Assembly: GCA_002409145.1 (NCBI GenBank)
Contig: DHUL01000012.1
Coordinates: 1-10,398, forward strand
DNA from: Bacteroidales bacterium UBA5235
Lineage (GTDB): Bacteria > Bacteroidota > Bacteroidia > Bacteroidales > VadinHA17
Length of the DNA stretch: 10,398 bases
Reading direction: 5' to 3'
Below the pieces are notes generated by a model. That model was not told where the DNA came from. It was given only the letters and a program-made list of their open reading frames with translations, and did no database searches. Below are positions 1 to 6,322 of this stretch, piece by piece (the stretch's first letter is position 1; every line of letters starts with the position of its first letter). Made by a program: the position numbers and the translations under genes.

Positions 1-416
1 ATTTTTTCGCGGTACTCCTCCTTAACCGGTGAGTTATCACTCTTGTTATGTACAATTATGTAAGGAATTTCGAGTCTGACGAACTCCTGAGTCAGCCCGG
101 CCTCATGGTCGTCAAAGATGTTGTCAGAAAGCACCAGGATGGCCAGGTCAATCAGTTTCAGGACAGCCATTGATTTTTTTATGCGTAGCTCTCCAAGATC
201 TCCTGAATCATCTATCCCAGCCGTGTCAATCAGGATGAGGGGTCCCAGACCGTGGATCTCTATGCTCTTTTTCACCGGGTCTGTGGTTGTGCCGGCTATC
301 CCGGAGACAATTGCTATCTCCTGACCAACGAGTGCATTTATCAGTGAGCTCTTGCCCACATTCCTTCGTCCGAAAATCCCGACATGGGGTTTGGTATCTC
401 TTCCTTTTGCTGTCAT
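1..416 (-). CDS. hydF: HydF, [FeFe]-hydrogenase maturation GTPase (N-terminal 138 residues, truncated by window edge)
   Basis: HydF is the GTPase scaffold on which the 2Fe subcluster of the [FeFe]-hydrogenase H-cluster is assembled before transfer to the apo-hydrogenase; it works with HydE and HydG in the cytoplasm. The visible part is the G domain: P-loop GRRNVGKS (residues 16-23), switch-I threonines in AGTTTDP (41-47), DTAG (64-67) and NKSD (124-127). The GRRN P-loop, the GTTTDPV stretch and the ID-LGELR segment after DTAG are characteristic of HydF and separate it from Era/Der-type GTPases. The dimerisation and Fe-S cluster domains lie beyond the left edge. The start at 416 overlaps the upstream stop by four bases (ATGA), which implies translational coupling with the coiled-coil gene. 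Its presence suggests hydrogen metabolism in an anaerobic or fermentative cell; hydE, hydG and the hydrogenase are not in the window. Confidence 0.93.
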   Translation of the reverse strand, partial: MTAKGRDTKPHVGIFGRRNVGKSSLINALVGQEIAIVSGIAGTTTDPVKKSIEIHGLGPLILIDTAGIDDSGDLGELRIKKSMAVLKLIDLAILVLSDNIFDDHEAGLTQEFVRLEIPYIIVHNKSDNSPVKEEYREK

Positions 417-1606
417 TCTTTTTCATCCTCAGAAACAGGAGGCGAGAGTTTTCTTGAATGTGCCTCTGCCTCGATCTCTTCACTCTTCTTCTGCAACTCG
501 TCAATTGAGATAATCTTGGCGCGCTTTTCGGTAGGCGGATTCAGCTTCTCCGACTTCTCGAACTCAATGACCTGTTTTTTAATGTCTTCCGGAAGCTCCT
601 TCTGGCTTTTGAGTACTATATCAATAAACTCTTCAGAGAAAAACTGGTCGACCTGTATGCGGCGTTTGACAGTGTGTGCAAATTTGCCAATGATGCGGCA
701 GATGCTGTCGCGGTCTTCCGGGCTCAGCTTATCCGCCAGATCATACTCTTCGATCTTTTTGAGAGACAGAATCACCGGTTCGAGGGCATCCCTGGTGATG
801 ACGAATACGTCATAGTCGCCCAGCCTGTATGTCAGCTGCTTGATTTTGTCGATAGTGTTGGTTGGCACAACCAGGAAAATTGATTTCTTGACATTATCCT
901 GGCTCGCGTATTTCTTCAGGTTGTCAGCCTGCGTCTTTATGTAGGTCGGAAAGTTCGAGAGATCGTCGTTTGCCGGGCTCTTTGCGTCAAAGATTATATA
1001 TTCGCCGCTGATCTCGATGGTGTTGTCCGGGTTACCCCTGAAGGGGACCTTCTCAACATAGTTTACATGGTTGACATCGCAGATGCGGATAATTGAGTTT
1101 TTCACATCTGTCTCATGTTCTGACCATTGTTTCTTCATTACCTCCAGCCTGTCAGCCGCCTCACGCAGTTTTTCCTCGGTCAGTCTGCGGCGTTCTGCCT
1201 CGAGGCTGTCCTTGGTCTGGTTGAGCCGGGCGATGTTCTCGTTATAGTTTTTAACATTATCCTCCCTGATGGCTTCGAAGCCTGCCACTTTTTTAGTAAG
1301 CTCCTGTATCCCGGCCGAGTGTTCCCGCAGCCGTCCGTTGAGCTCCTCGATATTTGCGTCCTTACGTGCCGACTGCACCTCCATCTCGCGCACCCTCTGG
1401 GAGAGGCTTTCATTGCGTGCCGACAGCTCCGTGATTCGGTTCTGCAGCCTGCCGGTGGTCTCCCTGACAGCCTCCGACTCCCTGGCGAGTGCACGGAACT
1501 CCTCGTATGCGTCGAAACTAAGGTTGCGGACCCCTCTCCAGTGGAAGAGCCTCTGCCAGAAGCTGAGATCTTTTATCCGGTCAAAAAAGAGGTTAAGTTT
1601 TTCCAT
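413..1606 (-). CDS. Coiled-coil protein with RmuC-like PD-(D/E)XK core, unknown function
   Basis: Predicted cytoplasmic protein of 397 residues. Residues about 35-165 are a long charged heptad-rich coiled coil. Residues about 168-290 look like a restriction-endonuclease-type fold: beta strands around D194, then EYIIFDAKSP with D207-A-K209, matching the D...(D/E)xK signature and resembling the IDAK motif of RmuC proteins, which also pair an N-terminal coiled coil with this fold. A helical region with CRIIGKFAHTVKRR (303-316) follows, then a charged, low-complexity tail. I recall similar proteins in Bacteroidota annotated only as hypothetical. The start at 1606 is preferred over an in-frame ATG 32 codons upstream, because that longer form would overlap the GH105 stop and has non-conserved-looking sequence. 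A TAACTTTG box lies just upstream. The gene ends in an ATGA overlap with hydF. A DNA-binding or nuclease role is inference from the fold; the link to hydrogenase maturation rests only on position. Confidence 0.82.
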   Translation of the reverse strand: MEKLNLFFDRIKDLSFWQRLFHWRGVRNLSFDAYEEFRALARESEAVRETTGRLQNRITELSARNESLSQRVREMEVQSARKDANIEELNGRLREHSAGIQELTKKVAGFEAIREDNVKNYNENIARLNQTKDSLEAERRRLTEEKLREAADRLEVMKKQWSEHETDVKNSIIRICDVNHVNYVEKVPFRGNPDNTIEISGEYIIFDAKSPANDDLSNFPTYIKTQADNLKKYASQDNVKKSIFLVVPTNTIDKIKQLTYRLGDYDVFVITRDALEPVILSLKKIEEYDLADKLSPEDRDSICRIIGKFAHTVKRRIQVDQFFSEEFIDIVLKSQKELPEDIKKQVIEFEKSEKLNPPTEKRAKIISIDELQKKSEEIEAEAHSRKLSPPVSEDEKE

Positions 1607-1611
1607 GAATG

Positions 1612-1619
1612 CAAAGTTA
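1612..1619 (-). promoter_or_regulatory. Candidate -7 box for the coiled-coil gene / hydF (near-leaderless)
   Basis: On the minus strand TAACTTTG matches the Bacteroidota -7 consensus TAnnTTTG exactly and is followed by only five bases (CATTC) before the ATG at 1606. Transcription normally starts a few bases after this box, so the mRNA would have essentially no leader. I find no well-spaced -33 TTG; the nearest (in CCTTGG) is only 10 bases upstream of the box, which lowers confidence. Confidence 0.4.
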
Positions 1620-1638
1620 GCAATTCTGCCAAGGAGGA

Positions 1639-1660
1639 GGTAATGACCGGAGGAATTACC
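1639..1660 (-). other. Hairpin at the end of the GH105 gene
   Basis: GGTAAT (1639-1644) and ATTACC (1655-1660) are a perfect 6-base inverted repeat around a 10-base loop. It includes the GH105 TAA stop (1656-1658) and lies upstream of the -7 box of the next gene. No T-run follows on the minus strand, so it is not a typical intrinsic terminator; it could stabilise the 3' end or be an operator. Confidence 0.35.
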
Positions 1661-2786
1661 TGAGTAGTGCCGCGGTACACCAGAGTACAGGTGCCTGGCC
1701 ATGGAAGTCGCCTGTGTTACGTTTCCGGTTCATATAATGTGAGCGGTCATTGCTGGTTCCTGTTCCTTCGCAGACTTCAGTCACATTTCCTTCAGCATCA
1801 ATATATTTCACCAGTGAGAGCCATGCTTTTCTGGCAGCAGTACCGTATGTTTCCTGGTCGAGCCATCCGTTTCTCACCCCGGTGATCAATGCATAGGTGA
1901 ACATAGCTGTGGATGAAGTTTCCTTCCAGAACTCAGGATCGTCGATGACCTGGCGCCACATGCCGTCTTCTGCCTGGTGAATGAGGAGGGATGCCATCAT
2001 TTTCTGATAGCCTGCCAAAATCCGGGGGCTGTCAGGATGATCTGCGGGCATGGCACGCAGGATCTCAGCCATACCTGCGGCCATCCACCCATTGCCCCGT
2101 CCCCATGAGAAATGGGCATAGGGTGCGTGGTAGAAGAGGCCGTTCCCGAGCTGGATGGTATCGAGATAGAGGATCATCTCCCGGGCAGCGCGGTCAATAT
2201 ATTTCCTGTCGCCGGTAGCCCTGAATGCCTGGGATTGCACTGCGGTGATCATGAACATGTCATCAATCCAGATGCGTGTCTGCCAGGTGTAGCCGCGGTC
2301 AGCATAAGCCTTTTCCTCCAGCGCGGCATCTTGAGGCAGGGTCCACTGGGTGTCTGCATAGTACAGGCCCAGGTCCAGGTATTTTTTATCGCCCCCAACG
2401 AGGTAGAACTCCAGCGGAACTGATCCGAAGACATTGTTGTCAACGTGATTTGGAGGCGGCAACAGGTTGGAAAGGGTGTCAAAAAGCGGTTCAAACCGGT
2501 TCTGCAGCCTTGTCAGCAATTCCCTGTTGCCGGTTGCTTCTGCAAACCAGGTGCTGCCGAGCCAGGTACAGACCTCAGAATAAACTATCTGTGTGGGTTC
2601 GTCCGTTAAGCTTACATCCCCGCTGCTTTTGTGCGGTGTGGCAAGGTACCGGTCCGAGAGCAGGAGTCCCACCTTCACCGGATCAGCGTCAACCGGCCAG
2701 TTTTTAAGATCATAATCAGCTGTCAGTGTGCAGGCGGATGCCGCCAGCATCAGCAACGGACAGAAAAGAGAAAGAACATTTTTCAT
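1656..2786 (-). CDS. GH105 family unsaturated glucuronyl/rhamnogalacturonyl hydrolase, lipoprotein
   Basis: Family GH105 (Pfam Glyco_hydro_88) enzymes remove the 4,5-unsaturated uronic acid left at the non-reducing end of oligosaccharides after a polysaccharide lyase has cut pectin, ulvan or similar polyuronides. The protein has 376 residues, normal for the (alpha/alpha)6 barrel. Visible landmarks: RIWIDDMFM (171-179; one of D175/D176 is the likely catalytic acid), WGRGNGW (228-234), MWRQVID (276-282), SSTAMFTYAL (291-300) and GDFHGQAPVLW (359-369) at the C-terminus. The N-terminus is a hydrophobic signal ending LAASAC with Cys19, a relaxed lipobox, so it is probably anchored in a membrane and acts in the periplasm or at the surface. 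The start at 2786 is chosen because it begins the signal peptide; the in-frame ATG at 2843 would add 19 residues inside the upstream gene. It follows the MerR gene by 10 bases. No lyase, SusC/SusD pair or sugar transporter is nearby, so the exact substrate cannot be told. Confidence 0.88.
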   Translation of the reverse strand: MKNVLSLFCPLLMLAASACTLTADYDLKNWPVDADPVKVGLLLSDRYLATPHKSSGDVSLTDEPTQIVYSEVCTWLGSTWFAEATGNRELLTRLQNRFEPLFDTLSNLLPPPNHVDNNVFGSVPLEFYLVGGDKKYLDLGLYYADTQWTLPQDAALEEKAYADRGYTWQTRIWIDDMFMITAVQSQAFRATGDRKYIDRAAREMILYLDTIQLGNGLFYHAPYAHFSWGRGNGWMAAGMAEILRAMPADHPDSPRILAGYQKMMASLLIHQAEDGMWRQVIDDPEFWKETSSTAMFTYALITGVRNGWLDQETYGTAARKAWLSLVKYIDAEGNVTEVCEGTGTSNDRSHYMNRKRNTGDFHGQAPVLWCTAALLR

Positions 2787-2796
2787 AGGAGTGGAA

Positions 2797-3669
2797 TCAA
2801 AGGTATTTTTTAAGAGAATTGACCGAATCAAACGGAACCACATTGTTCAGTGACATTTTTCCGGCATAGGGTGCCAGTATTCCGGCAACAAATATTGTCT
2901 GATCCCTGAATACAGAGGAGATATGTTTCAGATAATCCTCAGGCCTGCCAAAAGGCAGGTTTGTCAGGGCACCTGTAACCAGGAAATCAGGGTGCCATTG
3001 CTCAACGAGTTCCTTCAAGCAGTTGAAAGGGGTTGACTGGCCAAGGTATAAAACACTGTGTCCGGTCTTCCGGATCATATAGGTAAAGAAGAGGAGCCCG
3101 ATCTCATGCAGTTCGCTCTCAGGCAGAAACATTATGAATTTCTTGCGGTCACGATGTTCCGGAGGTGAAAGCGTATCAATGGCTGCAATCAGCCTTTTCT
3201 TGAAGATATTTGAAACGAAATGTTCAGATCCGATATCCACTGAGCCGGTATGCCACATAATTCCGACCCTTCTCAGGAACGGGAAAACTACTCCGGTAAA
3301 TGTCTCCTCAAAGCCTTTGTTTATGATCGAGCGCATGAGTAGATCATTGATTCTATCCTCATCGAGGTCTGACATGGCCACAATCAGTGAGTCGAACAGG
3401 GTTTCGGTGTCAGAAGATTCCCGTGTGAGCAGTATGACCTTCTCATCTATCTCTGCCTCGCTGAAGGTTGCGATTTTTGATATCCTGATACCCTTGCGAT
3501 AGAGGATGGAGATGTTCAGTATTCTTTTGAGATCGTCATTGTCATACCACCTGCGGTTCGTATCGGTCCGGTGAGGTTTTATTATTTGGTACCGGCGTTC
3601 CCATATCCTGATAGTACCGGCCATGATGCCGGTGAACTTCTCCAGGTCGCTTATGGTGTAATGGTTCAT
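2797..3669 (-). CDS. MerR-family regulator with CarH/LitR-like cobalamin-binding photosensory domain
   Basis: Predicted cytoplasmic transcription factor of 290 residues. Residues 3-70 are a MerR winged helix (TIRIWERRY at 19-27, then NRRWYDNDDL at 38-47). Residues about 85-165 are the four-helix B12-capping domain, and 175-290 the Rossmann-like B12-binding domain. The CarH signature is complete: W139-H140, nine residues after W139 then E149-H150 (equivalent to W131/H132 and E141/H142 of Thermus CarH), and ELHEIG (186-191) with H188 as predicted lower axial cobalt ligand. In CarH/LitR, adenosylcobalamin holds a DNA-bound tetramer in the dark and light breaks it, derepressing carotenoid or photolyase genes. 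The start at 3669 begins the conserved MerR helix; an in-frame ATG at 3747 would add 26 unrelated residues read through the FAS1 relic. No crt or photolyase gene is in the window, so its target, perhaps including GH105 or itself, is unknown. Confidence 0.88.
   Translation of the reverse strand: MNHYTISDLEKFTGIMAGTIRIWERRYQIIKPHRTDTNRRWYDNDDLKRILNISILYRKGIRISKIATFSEAEIDEKVILLTRESSDTETLFDSLIVAMSDLDEDRINDLLMRSIINKGFEETFTGVVFPFLRRVGIMWHTGSVDIGSEHFVSNIFKKRLIAAIDTLSPPEHRDRKKFIMFLPESELHEIGLLFFTYMIRKTGHSVLYLGQSTPFNCLKELVEQWHPDFLVTGALTNLPFGRPEDYLKHISSVFRDQTIFVAGILAPYAGKMSLNNVVPFDSVNSLKKYL
2798..2831 (-). promoter_or_regulatory. Candidate internal promoter for the GH105 gene
   Basis: On the minus strand TACCTTTG (2805 to 2798) matches the TAnnTTTG -7 consensus. 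It sits across the last codons of the MerR gene, ending 11 bases before the GH105 ATG. A TTG lies 23 bases further upstream (2831 to 2829), slightly wider than the usual 19-21 spacing. It would allow GH105 to be made independently of the regulator, with a leader of only a few bases. Confidence 0.4.
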
Positions 3670-3722
3670 CAGATGGTAGATTCCCAGGTTAAATATAGTT
3701 CTTTGCCAGTAGTTTGCCCTGA

Positions 3723-3842
3723 TCACCTGTAAAAAAAGTGACTCCATGGCTGAGCTTCGCCATTTATCGGGTATATATTGATGCCTTGCGGCAGGAGAAC
3801 TTTATCAATCACATGTATCATGCCACTCTTCAAATCGGACAT
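3723..3842 (-). pseudogene. Relic of a fasciclin (FAS1) domain C-terminus
   Basis: In the minus-strand frame running from 3842 to a TGA at 3723-3725 the translation contains SDLKSGMIHVIDKVLLPQG. This is almost identical to the C-terminal hallmark of FAS1 domains, whose consensus is roughly NGVIHVIDKVLLP preceded by an AD(I/L)KA segment. Only about 39 residues follow an ATG, and upstream the frame slips straight into the preceding DUF3137 gene in another frame, so the rest of the domain is gone. A tail of about 19 residues without FAS1 character follows. I read it as the last remnant of a secreted FAS1 adhesion protein gene left between the DUF3137 gene and the MerR gene. FAS1 genes often sit near MerR-B12 regulators in light-response clusters, from memory. 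A small functional ORF or chance match is possible but less likely. Confidence 0.62.
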
Positions 3843-3846
3843 GTAC
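3811..3846. repeat. Two ACATGTA repeats upstream of the MerR gene, candidate operator
   Basis: ACATGTA occurs at 3811-3817 and again at 3839-3845 (there as ACATGTAC), 28 bases apart, each with a palindromic ACATGT core. They lie 140-180 bases upstream of the MerR start. MerR-type regulators commonly repress their own gene, so these could be binding sites, but they also fall inside the FAS1 relic and may simply be leftover coding sequence. Confidence 0.2.
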
Positions 3847-3888
3847 AAAAATAATACAACACCTTTCCCCGTCTTGACCGCAATGAGG

Positions 3889-4851
3889 CTATTCCCTGGT
3901 CCAGATGCGGGTGTTCAGGTTAAGATCTTCAACAACTCCTGTCAGTAGTGTCAGGAAGCGGAGGCTTTCTTCAAGAAAGGCATAATCAGCAGCGGGCCTG
4001 AAGGGGCGAAGTTCAAACAGGTTCTTGTCCATGCTTATGGCAATATATACCCTGGAATTCAAAAAGGACAGGTAAACCTCCTTGTTCCATTTATTTTTAA
4101 AGACCAGAATTCTTTCCATCAGGGAGGGGGTGAGGATATACCTGGCTTCCACCTGGTCTTCGCCATATACACAGAACTCCTTCTCGAACCGTGGATCTTC
4201 GAGCCGTATCAGCTCTCCTCTGCCGAATGCAGCAGATTGTAATGTCTGGCCAAACCTGCCGAAGAGCTTTTCTGCAGTGTCAGGCAGCACAATAGTATTT
4301 GTTCTGAAATTTTTATTGAAGTCGGCTATAATGAAAAGTCCCTTGAAGAACGTAACATATTCATTTCTCTGTTTAACTCCGCTGCCTGATGATGAAAGGT
4401 ATTTGGCTGTAATTTCTGAAAATTCTATTTCAGTCTTCCCTGATCTGCCCCTGAAATGATCCTCACCTGAGTAATGGTCACATGACTGAAGGAAGATCCG
4501 GCTCCTGACGAACTCATCCTTCGGTATAGAACCTTCGGGTGAATAGAGAAGGCCCTCATCGGCGAATGCGGCAATTCGTGCAATGATACTGGTTTTGTAT
4601 TCATCCTTGAAACTCTTGCCGGCCACCCCTGCGGTGATCAGACCGGCCATGACTGTAATGATTATGGGTGCAGGTTTTGGAAAACTGGTGTTGCCAGGAA
4701 TCAGAACCACCTCCAGCAGCACCGCTATGGCTGTCAAAGTCAGGGCGGTCAGAACTTTTTTGTTGGTAGTCCTGCGTCTGATATCTATCGATTCCAGGTC
4801 AGGACGCAGTTCCTTTTCATAAAAATCCCTGAATGTATTGTAACTGCTCAT
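3889..4851 (-). CDS. DUF3137 family membrane protein
   Basis: Protein of 320 residues. Two hydrophobic segments (about 33-51 and 61-78) form a membrane hairpin near the N-terminus; the rest is a soluble domain with the DUF3137 signatures FFKGLFIIADFNK (168-180), then EDPRFEKEFCVYG (218-230) and VEARYILTPSLMERI (234-248). The biochemical function of the family is not known. It is commonly encoded directly after lemA, as here: 15 bases separate the two genes, so they are almost certainly one transcript. The start at 4851 gives the expected length with a short polar N-terminus before the first membrane segment. The gene ends in TAG at 3889-3891, followed immediately by the FAS1 relic in a different frame. 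Confidence 0.88.
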   Translation of the reverse strand: MSSYNTFRDFYEKELRPDLESIDIRRRTTNKKVLTALTLTAIAVLLEVVLIPGNTSFPKPAPIIITVMAGLITAGVAGKSFKDEYKTSIIARIAAFADEGLLYSPEGSIPKDEFVRSRIFLQSCDHYSGEDHFRGRSGKTEIEFSEITAKYLSSSGSGVKQRNEYVTFFKGLFIIADFNKNFRTNTIVLPDTAEKLFGRFGQTLQSAAFGRGELIRLEDPRFEKEFCVYGEDQVEARYILTPSLMERILVFKNKWNKEVYLSFLNSRVYIAISMDKNLFELRPFRPAADYAFLEESLRFLTLLTGVVEDLNLNTRIWTRE

Positions 4852-4866
4852 TGTGCGGACCCTGGT

Positions 4867-5448
4867 TTATGCCATGTTCACCGGTGGTTTTGCGCTCACC
4901 TCATCCCTTGCTGCAGCGGGTATCTCGAAAAGTGTCCTTCTCCTGTATTTCATCATCGAGGCAACAATGTTCGAAGGGAAGACCTCAATACTGTTATTAT
5001 ATATCGTAACGGCAGCATTGAACGCTCGTCGTGATGCTGCTAGCTGTTCCTCCACCTCATTCAGTGTTCCCTGCAGTTGCAGGAAGTTTGTGCTTGCCTT
5101 AAGGTCAGGGTAATTCTCTACAGCAACCAGCAGGTCAGTCAGTTTTGTGCCGAGAAGGTTATCCACCTGTACCCGCTCCTCTGCCGGGAGGGTTTGTGAC
5201 AGTGCTTTAATCCTCAATTCGGTAATCTCGGTAAGGAGCTCTCGTTCATAATTCATGTAAGCCTTTACGGCTTCAACGATCTTCGGAATGAGGTCATATC
5301 TCTTTCTGAGCATGACATCAATGGAGGCGAAGGCATTCTCCACATCGTTTTTTCTCCTGATGAGGGAATTGAAGATAAGTACTGCCGTAAGCAGCAGTAA
5401 AATCGCTGCTGCGATTACCGTATATAGCATTGGAAGTGTATTTGACAT
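4867..5448 (-). CDS. lemA: LemA family protein
   Basis: Membrane-anchored protein of 193 residues, standard LemA length. A single N-terminal membrane helix (about 8-28) is followed by the coiled-coil helical bundle typical of the family: NDVENAFASIDVMLRKRYDL (34-53), LIPKIVEAVKAYMNYE (53-68), ENYPDLKAS (111-119) and the closing block SRRAFNAAVTIYNNSIEVFP (139-158). The family takes its name from a Listeria antigen and its role in Gram-negative bacteria is unsettled; links to envelope stress and to the neighbouring DUF3137 protein rest mainly on conserved gene order. The start at 5448 puts a short polar stretch before the membrane helix. No clear Shine-Dalgarno sequence is present, usual for this phylum. 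The methyltransferase gene upstream ends 46 bases away, so read-through is possible. Confidence 0.93.
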   Translation of the reverse strand: MSNTLPMLYTVIAAAILLLLTAVLIFNSLIRRKNDVENAFASIDVMLRKRYDLIPKIVEAVKAYMNYERELLTEITELRIKALSQTLPAEERVQVDNLLGTKLTDLLVAVENYPDLKASTNFLQLQGTLNEVEEQLAASRRAFNAAVTIYNNSIEVFPSNIVASMMKYRRRTLFEIPAAARDEVSAKPPVNMA

Positions 5449-5487
5449 TTCTGGATCAAAATAGCCTTTAAGGGTGACTGACGAGTA

Positions 5488-5501
5488 AAAATAGCTATTT
5501 T
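5488..5501. other. Perfect 14-base palindrome between pcm and lemA
   Basis: AAAATAGCTATTTT is fully self-complementary and contains the TAG stop of the methyltransferase gene (5495-5497). It sits about 40 bases upstream of the lemA start on the minus strand. It is too AT-rich to be a strong terminator; it could be an operator for lemA or a weak stop-region hairpin. Confidence 0.3.
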
Positions 5502-6187
5502 AATCTTCTTAGCGGAACGAAACGCACCGGTTCGAGCCTTTGTTCGGTGATCTTCCCCTTTCTTTTGGTAAGCACCATAAGCTCCTGTACTGTTGCAGGA
5601 TTGCCCACCGGCATCACCAGTCGCCCTCCCTCAGCCAGCTGTTCTTTCAGGGGACCGGGTATATGGTCTGCCGCAGCGGTTACCAGTATTATATCAAACG
5701 GTGAGTGTTCCGGCCAACCCCTGTAACCATCGCCGTACCTGGCAACCACATTGCCGTATCCCAGTACCTTGAGCCGCGAAGCAGCCTCCCTGGCCAGCTC
5801 CGGCACAATCTCAACCGTATAGACCGTGTCAACAATCTCGGCAAGCACGGCAGCCTGATACCCCGAGCCTGTTCCTATCTCCAGGGCCTTCTTGCCTTTT
5901 GCCGGCTTTGACAGCTCTGTCATATAAGCAACAATAAACGGTTGTGATATGGTCTGGTTGTAACCGATGGGGAGGGGCTGGTCATTGTAAGCTGAATTTA
6001 CCAGCGCCGGAGGCACGAACAGGTGACGAGGTACGCTGTTCATAGCTTTCAGTGTGGCAGGATCACTGATACCGCGGGCGACTATCTGGCTCTTTACCAT
6101 CTGGCTGCGGGCCCGGGTGTAGCGAGCCTCTTCCTGGTCCGGGGACAGGAAGGCAACAAGGGTCATTATTATTAGCAGGCTCTTCAT
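5495..6187 (-). CDS. pcm: Protein-L-isoaspartate O-methyltransferase, predicted exported
   Basis: PCMT transfers a methyl group from S-adenosylmethionine to the alpha-carboxyl of L-isoaspartyl residues, starting repair of damaged proteins. The protein has 230 residues. Family landmarks in order: substrate-side motif YNQTISQPFIVAYM (76-89), SAM-binding motif I LEIGTGSGYQAAVLA (102-116), acidic E126 ending the next strand (TVE), GDGYRGWP (152-159), FDIILVTAA (164-172), GGRLVMPVG (188-196) and the closing VRFVPL (221-226). Unlike the cytosolic enzyme, it begins with a short basic-hydrophobic segment (residues 1-15), consistent with a signal peptide or anchor, so it may act in the periplasm; exported PCMTs are known in other bacteria. 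The start at 6187 is the only ATG that gives this segment. The gene is divergent from the sirtuin gene across 135 bases that must hold both promoters; I see no consensus TAnnTTTG box there. Confidence 0.93.
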   Translation of the reverse strand: MKSLLIIMTLVAFLSPDQEEARYTRARSQMVKSQIVARGISDPATLKAMNSVPRHLFVPPALVNSAYNDQPLPIGYNQTISQPFIVAYMTELSKPAKGKKALEIGTGSGYQAAVLAEIVDTVYTVEIVPELAREAASRLKVLGYGNVVARYGDGYRGWPEHSPFDIILVTAAADHIPGPLKEQLAEGGRLVMPVGNPATVQELMVLTKRKGKITEQRLEPVRFVPLRRLK

Positions 6188-6322
6188 TCAGTTCCGACTG
6201 ATACAAGTTACGAAAAATTGCCCGTATAATACATTCAGGCGGAAGTATGGCAAGGCTATCCGGCCAATAATACCCTGCTCTCCGGCATGCTTTATCCATT
6301 GTCTTTTTCTTAAATTCATGTC

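Noticed and set aside
1127..1663. 178-codon open frame on the plus strand
   Set aside because: It is antisense to the coiled-coil gene and its sequence looks like a complement of that gene rather than a protein.
1631..1663. Plus-strand AAGGAGGAGG followed by ATG and a six-codon frame
   Set aside because: It looks like a start site but leads to a stop after six codons and lies opposite a minus-strand operon; likely the complement of a hairpin.
1607..1702. 32-residue extension of the coiled-coil protein
   Set aside because: It would overlap the GH105 stop and crosses a hairpin and a -7 box; the ATG at 1606 starts a sensible protein.
2276..2707. 143-codon open frame on the plus strand
   Set aside because: It is antisense to GH105, rich in Arg/Cys/Pro and with no domain or start context.
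1656..2786. A full polysaccharide utilisation locus
   Set aside because: No SusC/SusD-like pair, lyase, sulfatase or hybrid sensor is present around the single GH105 gene.
2787..2843. 19-residue extension of GH105
   Set aside because: It would lie before the signal peptide and inside the MerR gene.
3670..3747. N-terminal 26-residue extension of the MerR protein from an ATG at 3747
   Set aside because: The extension has no MerR character, overlaps the FAS1 relic in another frame, and the MerR helix begins right at the ATG at 3669.
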